A stretch of DNA of 6,064 nucleotides, from the NCBI GenBank assembly GCA_945871045.1, contig CAMBUC010000136.1:1-6064 (forward strand), in the 5' to 3' direction. The translations under genes and the position numbers were made by a program. Positions 5,859 through 6,064 of the stretch are shown here, in pieces. Under the pieces are notes generated by a model. It had not been told where the DNA came from. It did no database searches and saw only the letters and a list, made by a program, of their open reading frames with translations. This DNA comes from an uncultured bacterium (GTDB lineage Bacteria; Bacillota; Clostridia; Lachnospirales; Lachnospiraceae). Position 1 is the first letter of the stretch, and each line of letters begins with the position of its first letter.

Positions 5859-6064
5859 TTATAATGTACCGCCAAAATCAGTTACCAGCGCCTGTCCGGT
5901 AATCGCACGGGATTCATCAGATGCCAAAAACAGTAAAATGTTTGCTACATCCTCAGGCATGCACGGAGAAACCTTCAGATCAGAATGCTTTGCCATCTGT
6001 CCAAACATATCAGCGTCCATATTGGCAGGATTCATACCTGCTACCATCGGTGTTACGATCGTTC
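5859..6064 (-). CDS. Short-chain dehydrogenase/reductase, C-terminal fragment (N-terminus outside window)
   Basis: The frame is open from the right edge to a TAA at 5859-5861 and shows the last 67 complete codons. The visible TIVTPM is the post-catalytic segment where SDR enzymes usually read PGxxxTPM. After a Met-rich loop comes PEDVANILLFLASDESRAIT, then GQALVTDFGGTL, the classical SDR C-terminal pattern (ITGQxxxVDGG), here with Phe where the first Gly of the usual DGG would be. The Rossmann TGxxxGxG and catalytic YxxxK motifs lie beyond the window. The family is NAD(P)-dependent oxidoreductases; the substrate cannot be told from this part. No hairpin terminator is seen before the rpsU promoter, so some read-through into rpsU is possible. 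Confidence 0.92.
   Translation of the reverse strand, partial: TIVTPMVAGMNPANMDADMFGQMAKHSDLKVSPCMPEDVANILLFLASDESRAITGQALVTDFGGTL

Overview
The window looks like chromosomal DNA from a Gram-positive anaerobe of the Clostridia, most likely Lachnospiraceae. The evidence is a typical Firmicutes S21 protein (rpsU), GGAGG-type ribosome binding sites, SigA-type promoters, and an AgrC/AgrA-like pair of a GHKL-type histidine kinase and a LytTR response regulator. The family-level placement is inference from style, not from a search. I see no mobile element, CRISPR array, tRNA, rRNA or recognisable defence system.

Layout, left to right. (1) Positions 1-2375, minus strand: the first 791 residues of a large secreted surface protein. 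It has a signal peptide, a beta-helix-like Val/Thr/Ala-rich region, a hydrophilic linker and several Ig/fibronectin-like modules; its C-terminus lies outside the window. (2) Positions 2376-2697: a divergent control region of about 320 bp with a probable promoter on each strand, a 5'-end stem-loop in the surface-gene leader and an inverted repeat between the promoters. (3) Positions 2698-4626, plus strand: a 642-residue sensor histidine kinase with an extracytoplasmic beta-rich domain, seven further membrane segments and a GHKL kinase core. (4) Positions 4642-4693: a long hairpin that can terminate transcription from both sides. (5) Positions 4703-5419, minus strand: a 238-residue REC-LytTR response regulator, convergent with the kinase. 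(6) Positions 5459-5532: an inverted repeat upstream of the regulator, then the rpsU terminator. (7) Positions 5557-5733, minus strand: rpsU with its own strong promoter. (8) Positions 5859-6064, minus strand: the C-terminal end of a short-chain dehydrogenase/reductase cut by the window edge.

How it may work together: the kinase and regulator are the only two-component genes here and belong to families that normally pair, so they very probably form one signalling system despite facing each other. The kinase promoter is back to back with that of the surface protein, which makes the surface protein a candidate target or partner, but nothing in the sequence proves this. rpsU and the dehydrogenase appear to be unrelated neighbours. 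The parts most worth following up are the convergent two-component pair, its unidentified ligand, and the inverted repeats at the promoters.
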